DNA of 64,000 bases from Pseudoalteromonas sp. MM1 (GCF_030296835.1 NZ_AP027922.1:3224001-3288000), one strand, 5' to 3'. Positions 7,868 through 18,238 are shown, counted from the stretch's first letter. The notes: generated by a model not told the origin, from the letters alone. Program-made: numbers and translations.

Positions 7868-9619
7868 ATGGCTGGAAAGATCCCACGAAATTTTATTGAC
7901 GATTTACTCGCCAGAACAGATATTGTAGAGCTAATAGACTCTAAAGTTGGTCTTAAAAAAGCAGGCAAAGACTACCAAGCTTGCTGCCCTTTTCACAACG
8001 AAAAATCCCCCTCGTTTACTGTTTCTCAAGATAAACAGTTTTACCACTGCTTTGGCTGTGGTGCTAATGGCAATGCTATTTCGTTTGTTATGGAATACGA
8101 CAAGCTTGAATTTGTTGATGCCATAGAAGAGCTCGCAAGCCTTTTAAATTTAGACGTTCCTCGCGAGAAAGGCACTAGCTCAGCACCTGAACGAACGGCT
8201 GCACAAAAGCGCTCAGATTACGACTTAATGCTACACACAGCACGCTTTTACCAGCATCAATTAAAGCACCATAGTAACTCTGCTGCGGTAATTGATTATG
8301 TAAAAGGGCGTGGTTTAAGTGGTGAAACCGTTAAAAAATTTATGATAGGTTATGCACCTAGCGAATGGGAAGCGCTGTGCCAACAGCTTGGCCGAACAAA
8401 AGAGCAAAAAGAACAACTGGTAGAGCTCAAGCTTGCCTCGGAAAAAACACCAGGCAGACAGTTTGATTTTTTCCGCGATCGGTTAATGTTCCCTATTCGT
8501 GATAAACGTGGCCGTGTTATCGCCTTTGGTGGGCGTGTAATGCAAGCCGACCAAGGGCCAAAATACCTAAACTCACCAGAGACCCGTATTTTTCATAAAG
8601 GTTTTGAACTCTATGGCCTTTACGAAGCAAAACAAGCGCATAAAAAGCTCGAACATGTACTTATTGTAGAAGGTTACATGGACGTGGTTGCACTTGCAGA
8701 GCAAGGTATTGAATATGCCGTAGCCGCGCTTGGCACCGCTACAACAAGCGAGCATATGCATACGCTATTTAGAACCACCGACAAAGTTATTTGCTGTTAC
8801 GATGGCGACAGAGCTGGCCGCGACGCTGCATGGCGAGCACTAGAAAATGCCCTGCCCTACTTGAACGATGGCAAAGCATTACACTTTGTATTTTTACCTG
8901 ACGGCGAAGACCCTGATTCACTGGTTCAGCAAGAAGGTAAAACGCAATTTGAGCAGCGCTTAAACCAAGCTGATGATTTTACCAAAGTGTTATTTAATAA
9001 GCTTAGCCAAGAAGTAGACCTAACACTCGACTCAGGCAAAGCTAAGCTGTTAAGTGCCGCTTTGCCGTTAATTGAAAAAATTCCGAGTGAATTTTATCAA
9101 GAAAATATTTTAGAGCAGCTAGGGCGTTTGATTGGTCGAACTCGTGAGCAACTTAATAGTCGCTTAAAAACACCAAAGCAACAACACGCTGTTGAGCGAA
9201 AATTTAAAATTACCCCAATGCGCCAAGCCATTGGTATTTTAATTCAGCACCCGCAATTAGCTAAAAGCGTGCCCTATTTGCCAGAATTAGCGCAAATGAA
9301 CATCGCAGGTATTGGTTTACTACTGCGTTTACAAGAGCGTGCATTGCAAAAAGACAATGCTAACACCGCGGTTTTACTCGAATCATTTAGGGATTCAGAA
9401 GATTACGAACCGCTAGTAAAGCTTGCTACATGGCAGCACCAAATTAGTGATGAGCGTTTAGAGACTGTTTTTCAAAATACTTTTAAATTTATTGAAGATC
9501 AGTGTTTAAATTATCGACTAGAGACCCTATTAATAAAGGACAAGACACAGGGCTTATCAAGTGATGAAAAACTAGAATGTCATTTACTTATGACGGCGCT
9601 AAAAGCGAGTAACAGCTAG
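7868..9619 (+). CDS. dnaG: DNA primase
   Basis: A 583-residue primase that makes RNA primers at the replication fork. The N-terminal CHC2 zinc finger has C40, H43, C61 and C64. The TOPRIM catalytic core shows EGYMD (268-272) and DGDRAG (312-317), the acidic metal-binding residues. The C-terminal helicase-binding domain begins near residue 440. The length matches the family. It lies between the yqeY terminator and rpoD, with a candidate rpoD promoter overlapping its stop codon. Confidence 0.98.
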   Translation: MAGKIPRNFIDDLLARTDIVELIDSKVGLKKAGKDYQACCPFHNEKSPSFTVSQDKQFYHCFGCGANGNAISFVMEYDKLEFVDAIEELASLLNLDVPREKGTSSAPERTAAQKRSDYDLMLHTARFYQHQLKHHSNSAAVIDYVKGRGLSGETVKKFMIGYAPSEWEALCQQLGRTKEQKEQLVELKLASEKTPGRQFDFFRDRLMFPIRDKRGRVIAFGGRVMQADQGPKYLNSPETRIFHKGFELYGLYEAKQAHKKLEHVLIVEGYMDVVALAEQGIEYAVAALGTATTSEHMHTLFRTTDKVICCYDGDRAGRDAAWRALENALPYLNDGKALHFVFLPDGEDPDSLVQQEGKTQFEQRLNQADDFTKVLFNKLSQEVDLTLDSGKAKLLSAALPLIEKIPSEFYQENILEQLGRLIGRTREQLNSRLKTPKQQHAVERKFKITPMRQAIGILIQHPQLAKSVPYLPELAQMNIAGIGLLLRLQERALQKDNANTAVLLESFRDSEDYEPLVKLATWQHQISDERLETVFQNTFKFIEDQCLNYRLETLLIKDKTQGLSSDEKLECHLLMTALKASNS

Positions 9620-9645
9620 TCAGACTTGATTTAAACTGTTATACT
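9617..9645 (+). promoter_or_regulatory. Candidate promoter of rpoD
   Basis: TAGTCA and TATACT are 17 bases apart, with the -35 box on the dnaG stop codon. It would give rpoD a transcript of its own in addition to read-through from dnaG. A small hairpin (AGTTAG/CTAACT, 9673-9692) lies in the leader. Predicted by eye. Confidence 0.5.
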
Positions 9646-9743
9646 GTGCTATTCACTGCGTCACATTATTAAAGTTAGTTAAAAGGCTAACTCTATGATG
9701 ACGCCTGTTGTATCAACTTATCAGAGTGGAAGAAACAATCTCT

Positions 9744-11591
9744 ATGGATCCAACTCCTCAGTCACAATTAAAACTTCTGATTCAAAAAGGTAAAGAGCAA
9801 GGCTATTTAACTTTTGCTGAAGTAAATGATCACCTTCCACAAGACATCATCGACTCAGATCAAGTAGAAGATATCATTAGCATGATTAATGACATGGGTA
9901 TCAAGGTTAGCGAAAATGCGCCTGATGCTGATGAATTAATGATGCAAGAAACCACGACAGACGAAGACGCAGCAGAAGCTGCTGCTGCAGCCCTTGCAAC
10001 TGTAGAAAAAGAAATTGGCCGTACAACTGACCCTGTCCGCATGTACATGCGTGAGATGGGTACTGTTGAACTTCTTACACGTGAAGGCGAAATTGTAATC
10101 GCTAAGCGCATTGAAGAAGGTATCAACCAGGTACAAATTTCTGTTGCCGAATACCCTGAAGCGATTACTTACCTACTTGAACAGTGGGATAAGTTTGAAG
10201 CAGAAGAAATGCGCTTAAGCGACATTATTTCAGGCTTTTTCGATCCTAACGAAGACGAAGCGCAAATCTCAGCAACGCACATTGGCTCTGAATTAAGTGA
10301 AGAACAACTTGATGAAGACGATGATGACGATGACAAAGACAGCGATGACGATGAAGACGAAGAAGAAGTAGATACAGGCCCAGATCCTGAAGAAGCCCGT
10401 ATTCACTTTGAAAACTTGCGTGATTTATACATTAAAGCGCGCACTACCTTTGACGAAAAAGGGCGTTCGCATCCAGATTCTCAAGCCGCTATTTTTGAAA
10501 TCGGCGAGCTTTTTAGAACGTTTAAATTAGTACCAAAACAGTTTGATCGCATGGTTAACAACATGCGTGAAATGATGGACAGAGTTCGTGTGCAAGAACG
10601 TCTCATCATGAAGCAAGCGGTACAAATTGCTAAGCTACCTAAGAAAACGTTTATTAAGCATTTTGCTAATAACGAAACTGACACAGCGTGGCTAGACCTA
10701 GAAATTAATGCTAACGAAAAGCACTCAGCTAAACTTGAAGAAGTGAAGCCTGAAATTATTCGTTGCATCCAAAAGCTATGTGTAATTGAAGAAAGCACAG
10801 GCTTAAGCATTGAACGTATTAAAGACATTAACCGTCGTATGAGCATTGGTGAAGCAAAAGCGCGCCGTGCGAAAAAAGAAATGGTTGAAGCTAACTTACG
10901 TCTTGTAATCTCAATTGCTAAAAAATACACAAACCGTGGTTTACAGTTCTTAGATTTAATCCAAGAAGGTAACATTGGCTTGATGAAAGCGGTAGATAAG
11001 TTTGAATACCGCCGTGGTTATAAGTTTTCTACTTATGCTACGTGGTGGATTCGCCAAGCGATTACCCGCTCAATTGCTGACCAAGCAAGAACAATCCGTA
11101 TTCCGGTACATATGATAGAAACGATTAATAAACTTAACCGTATTTCTCGTCAAATGTTACAAGAAATGGGTCGTGAGCCAAATCCTGAAGAATTAGCTGA
11201 GCGCATGATGATGCCTGAGGATAAAATCCGTAAGGTACTTAAAATTGCCAAAGAGCCAATTTCGATGGAAACACCAATCGGTGATGATGAAGATTCGCAC
11301 TTAGGTGACTTTATCGAAGATACCACTATTGATTCGCCAATCGACTCGGCAACAATGGAATCGCTTCGTGGCGCAACAAACGATGTACTCGCAGGCCTTA
11401 CAGCCCGTGAAGCCAAAGTACTACGTATGCGTTTTGGTATTGATATGAATACCGACCACACCTTAGAAGAAGTTGGTAAACAGTTTGACGTAACACGTGA
11501 GCGTATTCGTCAAATAGAAGCGAAAGCACTGCGTAAATTACGCCACCCTTCTCGCTCTGACTTACTAAAAAGCTTTTTAGACGCTAAATAA
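9744..11591 (+). CDS. rpoD: RNA polymerase sigma factor RpoD (sigma-70)
   Basis: The primary sigma factor, 615 residues from the chosen ATG. An in-frame start 36 bases upstream exists, but the family begins with M-x(3)-PQSQLKLL, which fits the ATG at 9744 ([12 protein letters not shown]). Region 1.1 is at the N-terminus. A run of almost pure Asp/Glu at about residues 189-214 lies in the non-conserved insert after region 1.2. Regions 2 to 4 are intact, including the stretch around [21 protein letters not shown] and the C-terminal helix-turn-helix. It closes the macromolecular synthesis cluster and is followed by a strong terminator. Confidence 0.98.
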   Translation: MDPTPQSQLKLLIQKGKEQGYLTFAEVNDHLPQDIIDSDQVEDIISMINDMGIKVSENAPDADELMMQETTTDEDAAEAAAAALATVEKEIGRTTDPVRMYMREMGTVELLTREGEIVIAKRIEEGINQVQISVAEYPEAITYLLEQWDKFEAEEMRLSDIISGFFDPNEDEAQISATHIGSELSEEQLDEDDDDDDKDSDDDEDEEEVDTGPDPEEARIHFENLRDLYIKARTTFDEKGRSHPDSQAAIFEIGELFRTFKLVPKQFDRMVNNMREMMDRVRVQERLIMKQAVQIAKLPKKTFIKHFANNETDTAWLDLEINANEKHSAKLEEVKPEIIRCIQKLCVIEESTGLSIERIKDINRRMSIGEAKARRAKKEMVEANLRLVISIAKKYTNRGLQFLDLIQEGNIGLMKAVDKFEYRRGYKFSTYATWWIRQAITRSIADQARTIRIPVHMIETINKLNRISRQMLQEMGREPNPEELAERMMMPEDKIRKVLKIAKEPISMETPIGDDEDSHLGDFIEDTTIDSPIDSATMESLRGATNDVLAGLTAREAKVLRMRFGIDMNTDHTLEEVGKQFDVTRERIRQIEAKALRKLRHPSRSDLLKSFLDAK

Positions 11592-11611
11592 TTTAGCGCT
11601 TTATATAAACT

Positions 11612-11638
11612 AAAAAGGCCGCTGTAGCGGCCTTTTTT
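11612..11638 (+). terminator. Terminator after rpoD
   Basis: AAAAAGGCCGC and GCGGCC plus six Ts form a strong stem with loop TGTA 20 bases after the rpoD stop. Confidence 0.93.
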
Positions 11639-11657
11639 CTATTTAAAGGAAACAACC

Positions 11658-12539
11658 ATGGCTTGGATCCAAATCCGTATTAATGCTAATGCTGCTACCG
11701 CAGATGCAGTAAGTGACTTATTAATGGAAGCAGGCAGCGCCTCTGTTACTTTTATTGACGCAAAAGATACACCTATTTATGAGCCTAAAATTGGCACCGT
11801 TGAGTTTTGGGCCGATACCACCGTAATTGGTCTATTTGAAGCCAGTCACGATATGAATGCGGTCATTGCATTGCTTAAGCGCCATGATGAAATTAAAGAC
11901 TCATTAGTATATAAAATTGAGCAACTCGAAGATAAAGACTGGGAACGAGAGTGGATGGATAACTTTCACCCAATCCAGTTCGGCGAAAAACTGTGGATAT
12001 GCCCAAGCTGGCGTGACATTCCAGACCCTGATGCAGTTAATGTATTGCTCGACCCTGGCCTTGCATTTGGTACGGGGACCCATGCAACAACAGCACTGTG
12101 CCTTAAATGGCTAGAAAGCCAAGATTTACGGGGTAAAACCGTAGTGGATTTTGGTTGTGGATCGGGCATTTTAGGCATTGCAGCCATTAAACTGGGTGCA
12201 GAGCGCATGATTGGCATTGATATTGACCCGCAAGCGCTTGAAGCAAGCTTAGATAACGCACAGCGTAATGGCGTAGCCGATAAGCTTGAGGTATACCTAC
12301 CTGAAAACCAACCTGAGTTTAGTGCTGATATTGTAGTGGCGAATATTTTAGCGCAACCGCTACGTGAGCTTCACAATGTAATTTTGGGATTGCTTAAGCC
12401 TGGTGGCAAAATTGCTATGTCGGGCATATTAGAAGAGCAAGCCCAATCGGTTGCCGATATTTACGCACCGTTTATTGAACTTGACGATATTGCCCTAGAG
12501 GGTGATTGGACCCGTGTAAGCGGTACAAAAAATAGCTAG
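11658..12539 (+). CDS. prmA: Ribosomal protein L11 methyltransferase
   Basis: A 293-residue enzyme that trimethylates lysines and the N-terminus of ribosomal protein L11. The N-terminal recognition domain is followed by the SAM-binding motif [20 protein letters not shown] (from about residue 160) and the NILAQPL motif. The length equals that of E. coli PrmA. AAAGGAAAC precedes the ATG. It lies just upstream of dusB-fis, the usual neighbourhood. Confidence 0.97.
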   Translation: MAWIQIRINANAATADAVSDLLMEAGSASVTFIDAKDTPIYEPKIGTVEFWADTTVIGLFEASHDMNAVIALLKRHDEIKDSLVYKIEQLEDKDWEREWMDNFHPIQFGEKLWICPSWRDIPDPDAVNVLLDPGLAFGTGTHATTALCLKWLESQDLRGKTVVDFGCGSGILGIAAIKLGAERMIGIDIDPQALEASLDNAQRNGVADKLEVYLPENQPEFSADIVVANILAQPLRELHNVILGLLKPGGKIAMSGILEEQAQSVADIYAPFIELDDIALEGDWTRVSGTKNS

Positions 12540-12583
12540 CCACGTACATTTATAAATTTAGAGTTTTAACTCAAAACTTGCAT

Positions 12584-12610
12584 GTAAAGCCTGTATTTAA
12601 CAGGCTTTAC
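12584..12610 (+). terminator. Terminator after prmA
   Basis: GTAAAGCCTG and CAGGCTTTAC form a perfect 10-bp stem with a 7-base loop, followed by seven Ts at 12613-12619. Confidence 0.9.
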
Positions 12611-12760
12611 TATTTTTTTACAGTTAGAAGATTAGCACACATAATTTGACAAAAATATTTTTTGTTTAAATTTCAAACAAATCGACCCGCTTGTCATGCG
12701 GTTATCAAAAGTCAATACGAAAAGGGCAAAAAAAAGTCACTTTTGTTCAATTTATAGCCT

Positions 12761-12797
12761 TTGATTTTTCCTAAAAAAACCGTAAACTTAGCGCCCC
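12761..12797 (+). promoter_or_regulatory. Candidate dusB-fis promoter with GC-rich discriminator
   Basis: TTGATT and TAAACT are 16 bases apart and are followed by TAGCGCCCC. A GC-rich stretch between the -10 box and the start point is the mark of promoters inhibited by ppGpp and DksA. The E. coli fis promoter has the same property and starts with C. This start point lies only about 15-30 bases before the dusB start codon. Confidence 0.6.
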
Positions 12798-12821
12798 TTG
12801 AAAAGAGGCCTATTGAATACA

Positions 12822-13793
12822 GTGCGTATCGGTTCATACCAACTTGAGAATAATGTAATAGTCGCGCCAATGGCAGGTATTACAGACAGACCATTTAGAC
12901 AACTTTGCCGCCGCTTAGGCGCAGGCTTGGCTGTGTCTGAAATGTTATCGTCAAACCCGAAGGTTTGGAAAACTGAAAAATCGATGAACCGTATGGATCA
13001 CAGCGGTGAGTCGGGTATACGCGCGGTGCAAATTGCAGGAGCTGATCCTGAGCTTATGGCGCAGGCCGCACAATTCAATGTTGCAAATGGTGCACAGATC
13101 ATAGATATCAATATGGGGTGCCCAGCAAAAAAAGTGAACAAGAAACTCGCAGGCTCTGCATTATTACAGTTTCCTGAACTTGTGGAAGAGATAGTTGATG
13201 CAGTGGTTAACGCTGTTGATATCCCGGTCACACTTAAAATCCGTACAGGATGGGATCAGGATAACCGTAATGGTGTAGAGATTGCGAGAATAGCTGAGCG
13301 TTATGGCATTGCATCACTTGCCGTACATGGGCGTACACGCGCATGTATGTACAAGGGTGAAGCAGAATATGCCACGATTAGGGATATAAAACGCTCAGTG
13401 TCGATACCTGTGGTTGCTAATGGTGATATTACATCACCAGAAAAAGCAAAGCAGGTTTTGGACTATACGGGTGCAGATGCCATCATGATTGGCCGAGCCG
13501 CCCAAGGTCGCCCTTGGATATTTAGGGAGATAGACCACTATTTGCGAACTGGAGAACACTTACCACCACCTGCTATTTCAGAGGTGCGAAGTATTTTAAT
13601 GGAGCATTTAGATAACCTCCATGCGTTTTACGGTGAGCCAATGGGAGCGCGAATCGCTCGCAAACATGTATCTTGGTATTTGCAAACCCATGACAGTGAC
13701 GGTCAGTTTAGGCGAGTATTTAATGCGCTCGACAACCCACAAGCACAGGTTGACGCATTAACGCAATACTTTAAAACACTAGCAGCTAACTAA
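12822..13793 (+). CDS. dusB: tRNA-dihydrouridine synthase DusB
   Basis: A flavoenzyme that reduces uridine to dihydrouridine in tRNA D-loops. The GTG at 12822 gives a protein beginning VRIGSYQL, which lines up with the start of E. coli DusB (MRIGQYQL). In-frame TTG codons at 12813 and 12798 are alternatives. AGAGG at 12804-12808 is 4 bases before the first of these and 13 before the GTG, so the start is uncertain. APMAGITDRPFR is the FMN-binding N-terminus, and MGCPAKKVNKKLAGSAL carries the catalytic cysteine near residue 100. It is cotranscribed with fis, the conserved pair. Confidence 0.96.
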   Translation: MRIGSYQLENNVIVAPMAGITDRPFRQLCRRLGAGLAVSEMLSSNPKVWKTEKSMNRMDHSGESGIRAVQIAGADPELMAQAAQFNVANGAQIIDINMGCPAKKVNKKLAGSALLQFPELVEEIVDAVVNAVDIPVTLKIRTGWDQDNRNGVEIARIAERYGIASLAVHGRTRACMYKGEAEYATIRDIKRSVSIPVVANGDITSPEKAKQVLDYTGADAIMIGRAAQGRPWIFREIDHYLRTGEHLPPPAISEVRSILMEHLDNLHAFYGEPMGARIARKHVSWYLQTHDSDGQFRRVFNALDNPQAQVDALTQYFKTLAAN

Positions 13794-13812
13794 GAAAGAA
13801 AGAGATTAAATA

Positions 13813-14103
13813 ATGTTCGAACAAAACGTGACTTCTCCATTTATCACAAACCCTCATGTTCAGTCACACGAGAAACCGCAGCCATTGCGTGATGCAGTAA
13901 AAAAAGCTGTTCACCACTATTTAAAACAGCTTAACGGTCAAGATGTGCAAGACGTTTACGACCTTGTTCTTTCAGAGCTAGAAGCGCCATTACTTGAAGA
14001 AGTAATGACATACACACGTGGTAACCAAACTCGTGCGGCAATTTTACTAGGTATCAACCGTGGTACTTTACGTAAAAAGCTAAAAAAATACGGCATGAAC
14101 TAA
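13813..14103 (+). CDS. fis: DNA-binding protein Fis
   Basis: A 96-residue nucleoid-associated protein that bends DNA and activates rRNA promoters in fast growth. The C-terminal helix-turn-helix ([27 protein letters not shown]) is nearly the same as in E. coli Fis. It follows dusB by 19 bases and relies on the dusB promoter. Confidence 0.98.
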   Translation: MFEQNVTSPFITNPHVQSHEKPQPLRDAVKKAVHHYLKQLNGQDVQDVYDLVLSELEAPLLEEVMTYTRGNQTRAAILLGINRGTLRKKLKKYGMN

Positions 14104-14264
14104 TACCAAATATATTGAAAGCGTGAGCATTCTAACGCGCTAAACAAGCCCATAACGGCGTTAAAAATTTCTTATGTAGAATAACTACACTGTAAAATTT
14201 TTGCCTTGTTATAGACTTGTTTTTCTATCGTTATAACTGCTTAGTAATCCAATACAATTGGTAT
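14103..14264. repeat. MITE-like ATACCAA element, copy 1 (162 bp)
   Basis: This element starts at the fis stop codon and fills half the fis-purH gap. Its ends are ATACCAAATATATTG and the inverse of ATACCAATTGTATTG (12 of 15 match). The core, GCGTTAAAAATTTCTTATG through AAATTTTTGCCTTGTTAT, recurs at about 29845-29905 and, inverted, at about 36995-37055. There is no coding capacity. Confidence 0.75.
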
Positions 14265-14269
14265 AATGC

Positions 14270-14297
14270 AAAAAAAGCACCTTAGGGTGCTTTTTTT
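14270..14297 (+). terminator. Terminator after fis
   Basis: AAAAAAAGCACC pairs with GGTGCTTTTTTT around a 4-base loop. It lies just past the repeat element. The remaining 130 bases before purH hold no other clear feature. Confidence 0.9.
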
Positions 14298-14428
14298 ATG
14301 CGCACAATTTAATAGAGATGTTGCAAAATGCTCACGCTTATTGGCGCTTTATAAGTCGTTTTTTGAGTAGTAATCAGTTAAAATGCCCGCTTCTAAGCTA
14401 GCTCATTAACTGAGGAAATCAAACTACA

Positions 14429-16015
14429 ATGGATACTCATCGTCCCATTCGTCGCGCACTTTTAAGTGTGTCTGATAAAACCGGTATTGTTGAATTTGCC
14501 CGCGCACTAGAAGCGCAAGGTGTAGATATTTTATCAACTGGCGGTACATGTAAACTCCTTGCTGATAACGGCATAAAAGTGACTGAAGTTTCAGATCACA
14601 CAGGTCATCCTGAAATAATGGATGGTCGCGTAAAAACCCTTCACCCTAAAATTCACGGCGGCATTTTAGCGCGTCGCGGACAAGATGAAGGCGTAATGGC
14701 AAATAACAACATTTCTGCTATCGACATAGTTGTAGTTAACTTATACCCCTTTGCGAATACTGTCGCTCAAGAAAACTGCAGCCTTGAAGATGCTATTGAA
14801 AATATTGATATTGGCGGCCCTACCATGGTTCGCGCAGCCGCTAAAAACCACAAAGATGTAACGATTGTGGTAAACGCAAGCGATTACGACCGCGTAATTA
14901 GCGAAATGCAAAACAACAATGGCTCAACAACGTACAAAACACGCTTTGATTTAGCTATTGCCGCGTATGAGCATACTGCTCAATACGATGGTATGATTGC
15001 TAACTACTTTGGTAAAATGGTACCTGACTACACTGAAGAAGCCGTTGAAGACACTAAATTCCCACGTACTATCAATATGCAGTTCACTAAAAAGCAAGAT
15101 ATGCGTTACGGTGAAAACTCACACCAAGATGCTGCTTTTTATGTTGAAAACAACGTAAGCGAAGCCTCTGTTGCAACAGCTACTCAGCTACAAGGTAAAG
15201 CTCTGTCGTTTAATAACATTGCAGATACAGATGCCGCACTTGAGTGTGTTAAAGAATTTGATGTACCTGCATGTGTTATTGTTAAACACGCTAATCCGTG
15301 TGGTGTGTCAATTGGCGAAGATATTCTTAGCGCTTACGACCGCGCCTTTAAAACAGATCCAACCTCAGCGTTTGGTGGCATTATTGCCTTTAACCGCGAG
15401 CTTGACGCTGCAACAGCACAAGCCATTGTTGAGCGCCAATTTGTTGAAGTGATCATTGCCCCTAGCGTTTCAAGTGAAGCGGCAAAAATTGTAGAAGCTA
15501 AAAAGAACGTACGTTTATTGGCATGCGGACAATGGAGCGGCAAAGCAACTGGCCACGATATTAAACGCGTAAACGGTGGTGTTTTAGTACAAGATCGTGA
15601 CCTAGGTATGGTTACCCAAGGCGACTTAAAAGTCGTATCTAAGCGCCAGCCTTCTGAGCAAGAACTTAAAGATTTACTATTTTGCTGGAAAGTCGCTAAG
15701 TTTGTTAAATCAAACGCAATTGTCTATGCCCGTGACGGTATGACTATTGGTGTAGGCGCAGGCCAAATGAGCCGTGTTTACTCAGCTAAAATAGCCGGTA
15801 TTAAAGCCGCTGATGAAAACCTAGAAGTACCTGGTTCTGTAATGGCATCGGATGCGTTTTTCCCATTCCGTGATGGTATTGATGCTGCCGCTGCCGCTGG
15901 TATTACCGCGGTTATTCAACCTGGTGGCTCAATGCGCGATGAAGAAGTTATCGCCGCCGCTGACGAAGCAGGCATGGCTATGGTGTTTACTGGCATGCGC
16001 CATTTCCGCCACTAA
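14429..16015 (+). CDS. purH: Bifunctional AICAR formyltransferase / IMP cyclohydrolase
   Basis: A 528-residue enzyme for the last two steps of IMP synthesis. The N-terminal cyclohydrolase (methylglyoxal synthase-like) domain covers about 1-150, with [14 protein letters not shown] and LSTGGT. The C-terminal transformylase shows [14 protein letters not shown] and [15 protein letters not shown] lies 13 bases before the ATG. purD follows, but a methyltransferase-like gene and a terminator stand between them, so the usual purHD operon is interrupted. Confidence 0.98.
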   Translation: MDTHRPIRRALLSVSDKTGIVEFARALEAQGVDILSTGGTCKLLADNGIKVTEVSDHTGHPEIMDGRVKTLHPKIHGGILARRGQDEGVMANNNISAIDIVVVNLYPFANTVAQENCSLEDAIENIDIGGPTMVRAAAKNHKDVTIVVNASDYDRVISEMQNNNGSTTYKTRFDLAIAAYEHTAQYDGMIANYFGKMVPDYTEEAVEDTKFPRTINMQFTKKQDMRYGENSHQDAAFYVENNVSEASVATATQLQGKALSFNNIADTDAALECVKEFDVPACVIVKHANPCGVSIGEDILSAYDRAFKTDPTSAFGGIIAFNRELDAATAQAIVERQFVEVIIAPSVSSEAAKIVEAKKNVRLLACGQWSGKATGHDIKRVNGGVLVQDRDLGMVTQGDLKVVSKRQPSEQELKDLLFCWKVAKFVKSNAIVYARDGMTIGVGAGQMSRVYSAKIAGIKAADENLEVPGSVMASDAFFPFRDGIDAAAAAGITAVIQPGGSMRDEEVIAAADEAGMAMVFTGMRHFRH

Positions 16016-16021
16016 TCACAC

Positions 16022-16044
16022 AAAGGGTTAAACACAGCGTTTAG
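16022..16044 (+). terminator. Terminator after purH
   Basis: AAAGGGTTAAAC and GTTTAGCCCTTT form a 12-bp stem with one G-T pair and loop ACAGC, followed by TTGTTT. Confidence 0.82.
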
Positions 16045-16116
16045 CCCTTTTTGTTTGCAATCAATTCACGTATTCTGGTTAATCTAACACCTAATTTTTA
16101 TGTTAAGGAACAAACG

Positions 16117-16938
16117 ATGAAATTTGCACTAAAGTCACTACTTGTAGCCTCGCTTGCGCTTACATCAACTATGGCGCTTAGCCATAACCATGAGTCAAGC
16201 CTTAGCCATGCTATTCAATCAAGCGAGCGTAGCGCTAAAAATAGCGCCCGCGATGAGTATCGTCACCCTGAGCAAACACTGGCATTTTTTGGTTTTAAGC
16301 CAACAATGACTGTGGTTGAAATTGCCCCTGGTGGAGGTTGGTACAGCGAAATTTTAGCCCCAGCCCTTAAAGAGCAAGGCTTATATTACGCAGCGCATTT
16401 TCCGAGTGATTCATCGGTAGGTTACTACCAGCGCTCTTTAGCGGCCTTTAAACAAAAAGTGGCCGAAGATGAGCGTTTTAGCAAAGTAAAAATTTCTGAA
16501 TTTGCTCCCTTAACGCACACAGATATTGCCCCTGCCGGTACTGCCGACATGGTTTTAACCTTTCGTAATGTACATAACTGGTACATGGGTAAAGACACTG
16601 AAGGTGCATTGAGTGCATTTAAGTCTTTTTATAAAGCGTTAAAACCAGGTGGCGTATTAGGTGTAGTAGAACATCGCCTAGATGAAAGCCGTGCTGATGA
16701 GGATCAAAAATCAACAGGCTACATGAAGCAAAGCTACGTGGTCGATTTAGCTAAAAAAGCTGGATTTGAATTAGTTGCAACAAGTGAGATTAACGCCAAT
16801 CCAAAAGATACAGCCGATCACCCTAAAGGTGTATGGACGCTACCACCAAGCTTACGCCTTGGCGAACAAGACGCCGACAAATACAAAGCTATTGGTGAAA
16901 GCGACCGTATGACGCTGAAATTTAAAAAACCGCTTTAA
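16117..16938 (+). CDS. Secreted class I SAM-dependent methyltransferase-like protein
   Basis: A 273-residue protein with a signal peptide (MKFALKSLLVASLALTSTMALS). The ATG at 16117 is chosen over upstream in-frame starts because AAGGAAC precedes it and because the signal peptide begins there. The mature part has a Rossmann methyltransferase pattern: VVEIAPGGGWYSEIL as motif I, ADMVLTFRNVHNWY, and the post-motif ALKPGGVLGVVEHR. It resembles the family of predicted methyltransferases found in proteobacterial periplasms. SAM is not known to be plentiful outside the cytoplasm, so its true ligand is open. It ends 16 bases before purD and may be cotranscribed with it. Confidence 0.85.
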   Translation: MKFALKSLLVASLALTSTMALSHNHESSLSHAIQSSERSAKNSARDEYRHPEQTLAFFGFKPTMTVVEIAPGGGWYSEILAPALKEQGLYYAAHFPSDSSVGYYQRSLAAFKQKVAEDERFSKVKISEFAPLTHTDIAPAGTADMVLTFRNVHNWYMGKDTEGALSAFKSFYKALKPGGVLGVVEHRLDESRADEDQKSTGYMKQSYVVDLAKKAGFELVATSEINANPKDTADHPKGVWTLPPSLRLGEQDADKYKAIGESDRMTLKFKKPL

Positions 16939-16954
16939 ATAGGAATATTTCGCC

Positions 16955-18238
16955 ATGAATGTATTAGTCATTGGCAGCGGCGGCCGCGAACACGCACTTG
17001 CGTTTAAGGCCGCTCAAAACACGAAAGTAAACACTGTATTTGTAGCACCGGGTAATGCCGGTACTGCACTAGAGCCAAAACTAGAAAACGTTGCAATTAA
17101 CGTTGAAGACCTAGATGGCCTACTAAGCTTTGCACAACAAAACAATGTAGAACTTACTATTGTTGGCCCTGAAGTGCCGCTTGTATTAGGCGTAGTAGAT
17201 AAGTTCCGTGAACACGGTCTCGCTATTTTTGGCCCAACAGCCGGCGCAGCACAGCTAGAAGGCTCTAAGTCGTTTACTAAAGACTTTTTAGCTCGCCATG
17301 CAATCCCAACCGCTGATTACCAAACGTTTGAACAAATTGACCCTGCCCTTGCTTATTTAAAAGAAAAAGGCGCGCCAATTGTAATAAAAGCAGATGGCCT
17401 AGCGGCTGGTAAAGGCGTGATTGTAGCAATGAACGAGCGTGAAGCTGAAGACGCTATTCGCGATATGCTTGCCGGTAATGCTTTTGGTGACGCTGGCAGC
17501 CGTGTCGTGATCGAAGAGTTTTTAGAAGGTGAAGAAGCCTCTTTTATTGTTATGGTTGATGGTAAAAACATTTTGCCATTTGCAACAAGCCAAGATCATA
17601 AGCGTGCATACAATGGCGATGAAGGTCCAAATACTGGCGGCATGGGCGCGTATTCACCAGCACCTGTAGTAACTGACGAAATCCACCAGCGTATTATGGA
17701 CGAAGTAATCGTTCCTACCGTTGAAGGTATGGCAAGCGAAGGTCATCCTTACACAGGCTTTTTATACGCAGGTTTAATGATTGACGCTCAGGGCACACCT
17801 AAAGTGATTGAGTACAACTGTCGTTTTGGTGACCCTGAAACGCAACCTATGATGCTTCGTCTTAAATCAGACTTAGTTGAACTAGTTGAAGCGGCTAACC
17901 GCGAAGAACTTGATAAAACAACCATTGAGTTTGACCCGCGCGCAGCCGTAGGTGTTGTACTTGCCGCTAAAGGCTACCCAGGTGATTACCCTAAAGGTGA
18001 CGCAATATCAGGCCTTAAAGTTAGCTACCCTGCTGATGAAAAAGTATTTCATGCCGGTACTAAGCAAGATGGCGAAAACGTTGTCACCGCAGGTGGACGT
18101 GTATTGTGTGCCACTGCACTTGGTAATACCGTTACCGAGGCACAGCAACGTGCATACGAGCTGGTCAAACAAATTAGCTGGGAAGGTATGGAGTACCGCA
18201 CCGATATTGCTTACAGAGCGATTGCTCGCGAGCAGTAA
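16955..18238 (+). CDS. purD: Phosphoribosylamine-glycine ligase
   Basis: A 427-residue ATP-grasp enzyme for the second step of purine synthesis, which makes GAR. MNVLVIGSGGREHAL is the conserved N-terminus. KADGLAAGKGVIVA and DHKRAYNGDEGPNTGGMGAY are ATP- and substrate-binding stretches. The length matches the family. It follows the methyltransferase-like gene by 16 bases. Confidence 0.98.
   Translation: MNVLVIGSGGREHALAFKAAQNTKVNTVFVAPGNAGTALEPKLENVAINVEDLDGLLSFAQQNNVELTIVGPEVPLVLGVVDKFREHGLAIFGPTAGAAQLEGSKSFTKDFLARHAIPTADYQTFEQIDPALAYLKEKGAPIVIKADGLAAGKGVIVAMNEREAEDAIRDMLAGNAFGDAGSRVVIEEFLEGEEASFIVMVDGKNILPFATSQDHKRAYNGDEGPNTGGMGAYSPAPVVTDEIHQRIMDEVIVPTVEGMASEGHPYTGFLYAGLMIDAQGTPKVIEYNCRFGDPETQPMMLRLKSDLVELVEAANREELDKTTIEFDPRAAVGVVLAAKGYPGDYPKGDAISGLKVSYPADEKVFHAGTKQDGENVVTAGGRVLCATALGNTVTEAQQRAYELVKQISWEGMEYRTDIAYRAIAREQ

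Noticed and set aside
9708-9743. Upstream start for rpoD giving 12 extra residues
   Set aside because: The family starts at the equivalent of the ATG at 9744, and the extra residues have no counterpart in RpoD.
16051-16116. Longer start of the methyltransferase-like gene
   Set aside because: It would bury the signal peptide, overlap the purH terminator region and lacks a binding site, while AAGGAAC precedes 16117.
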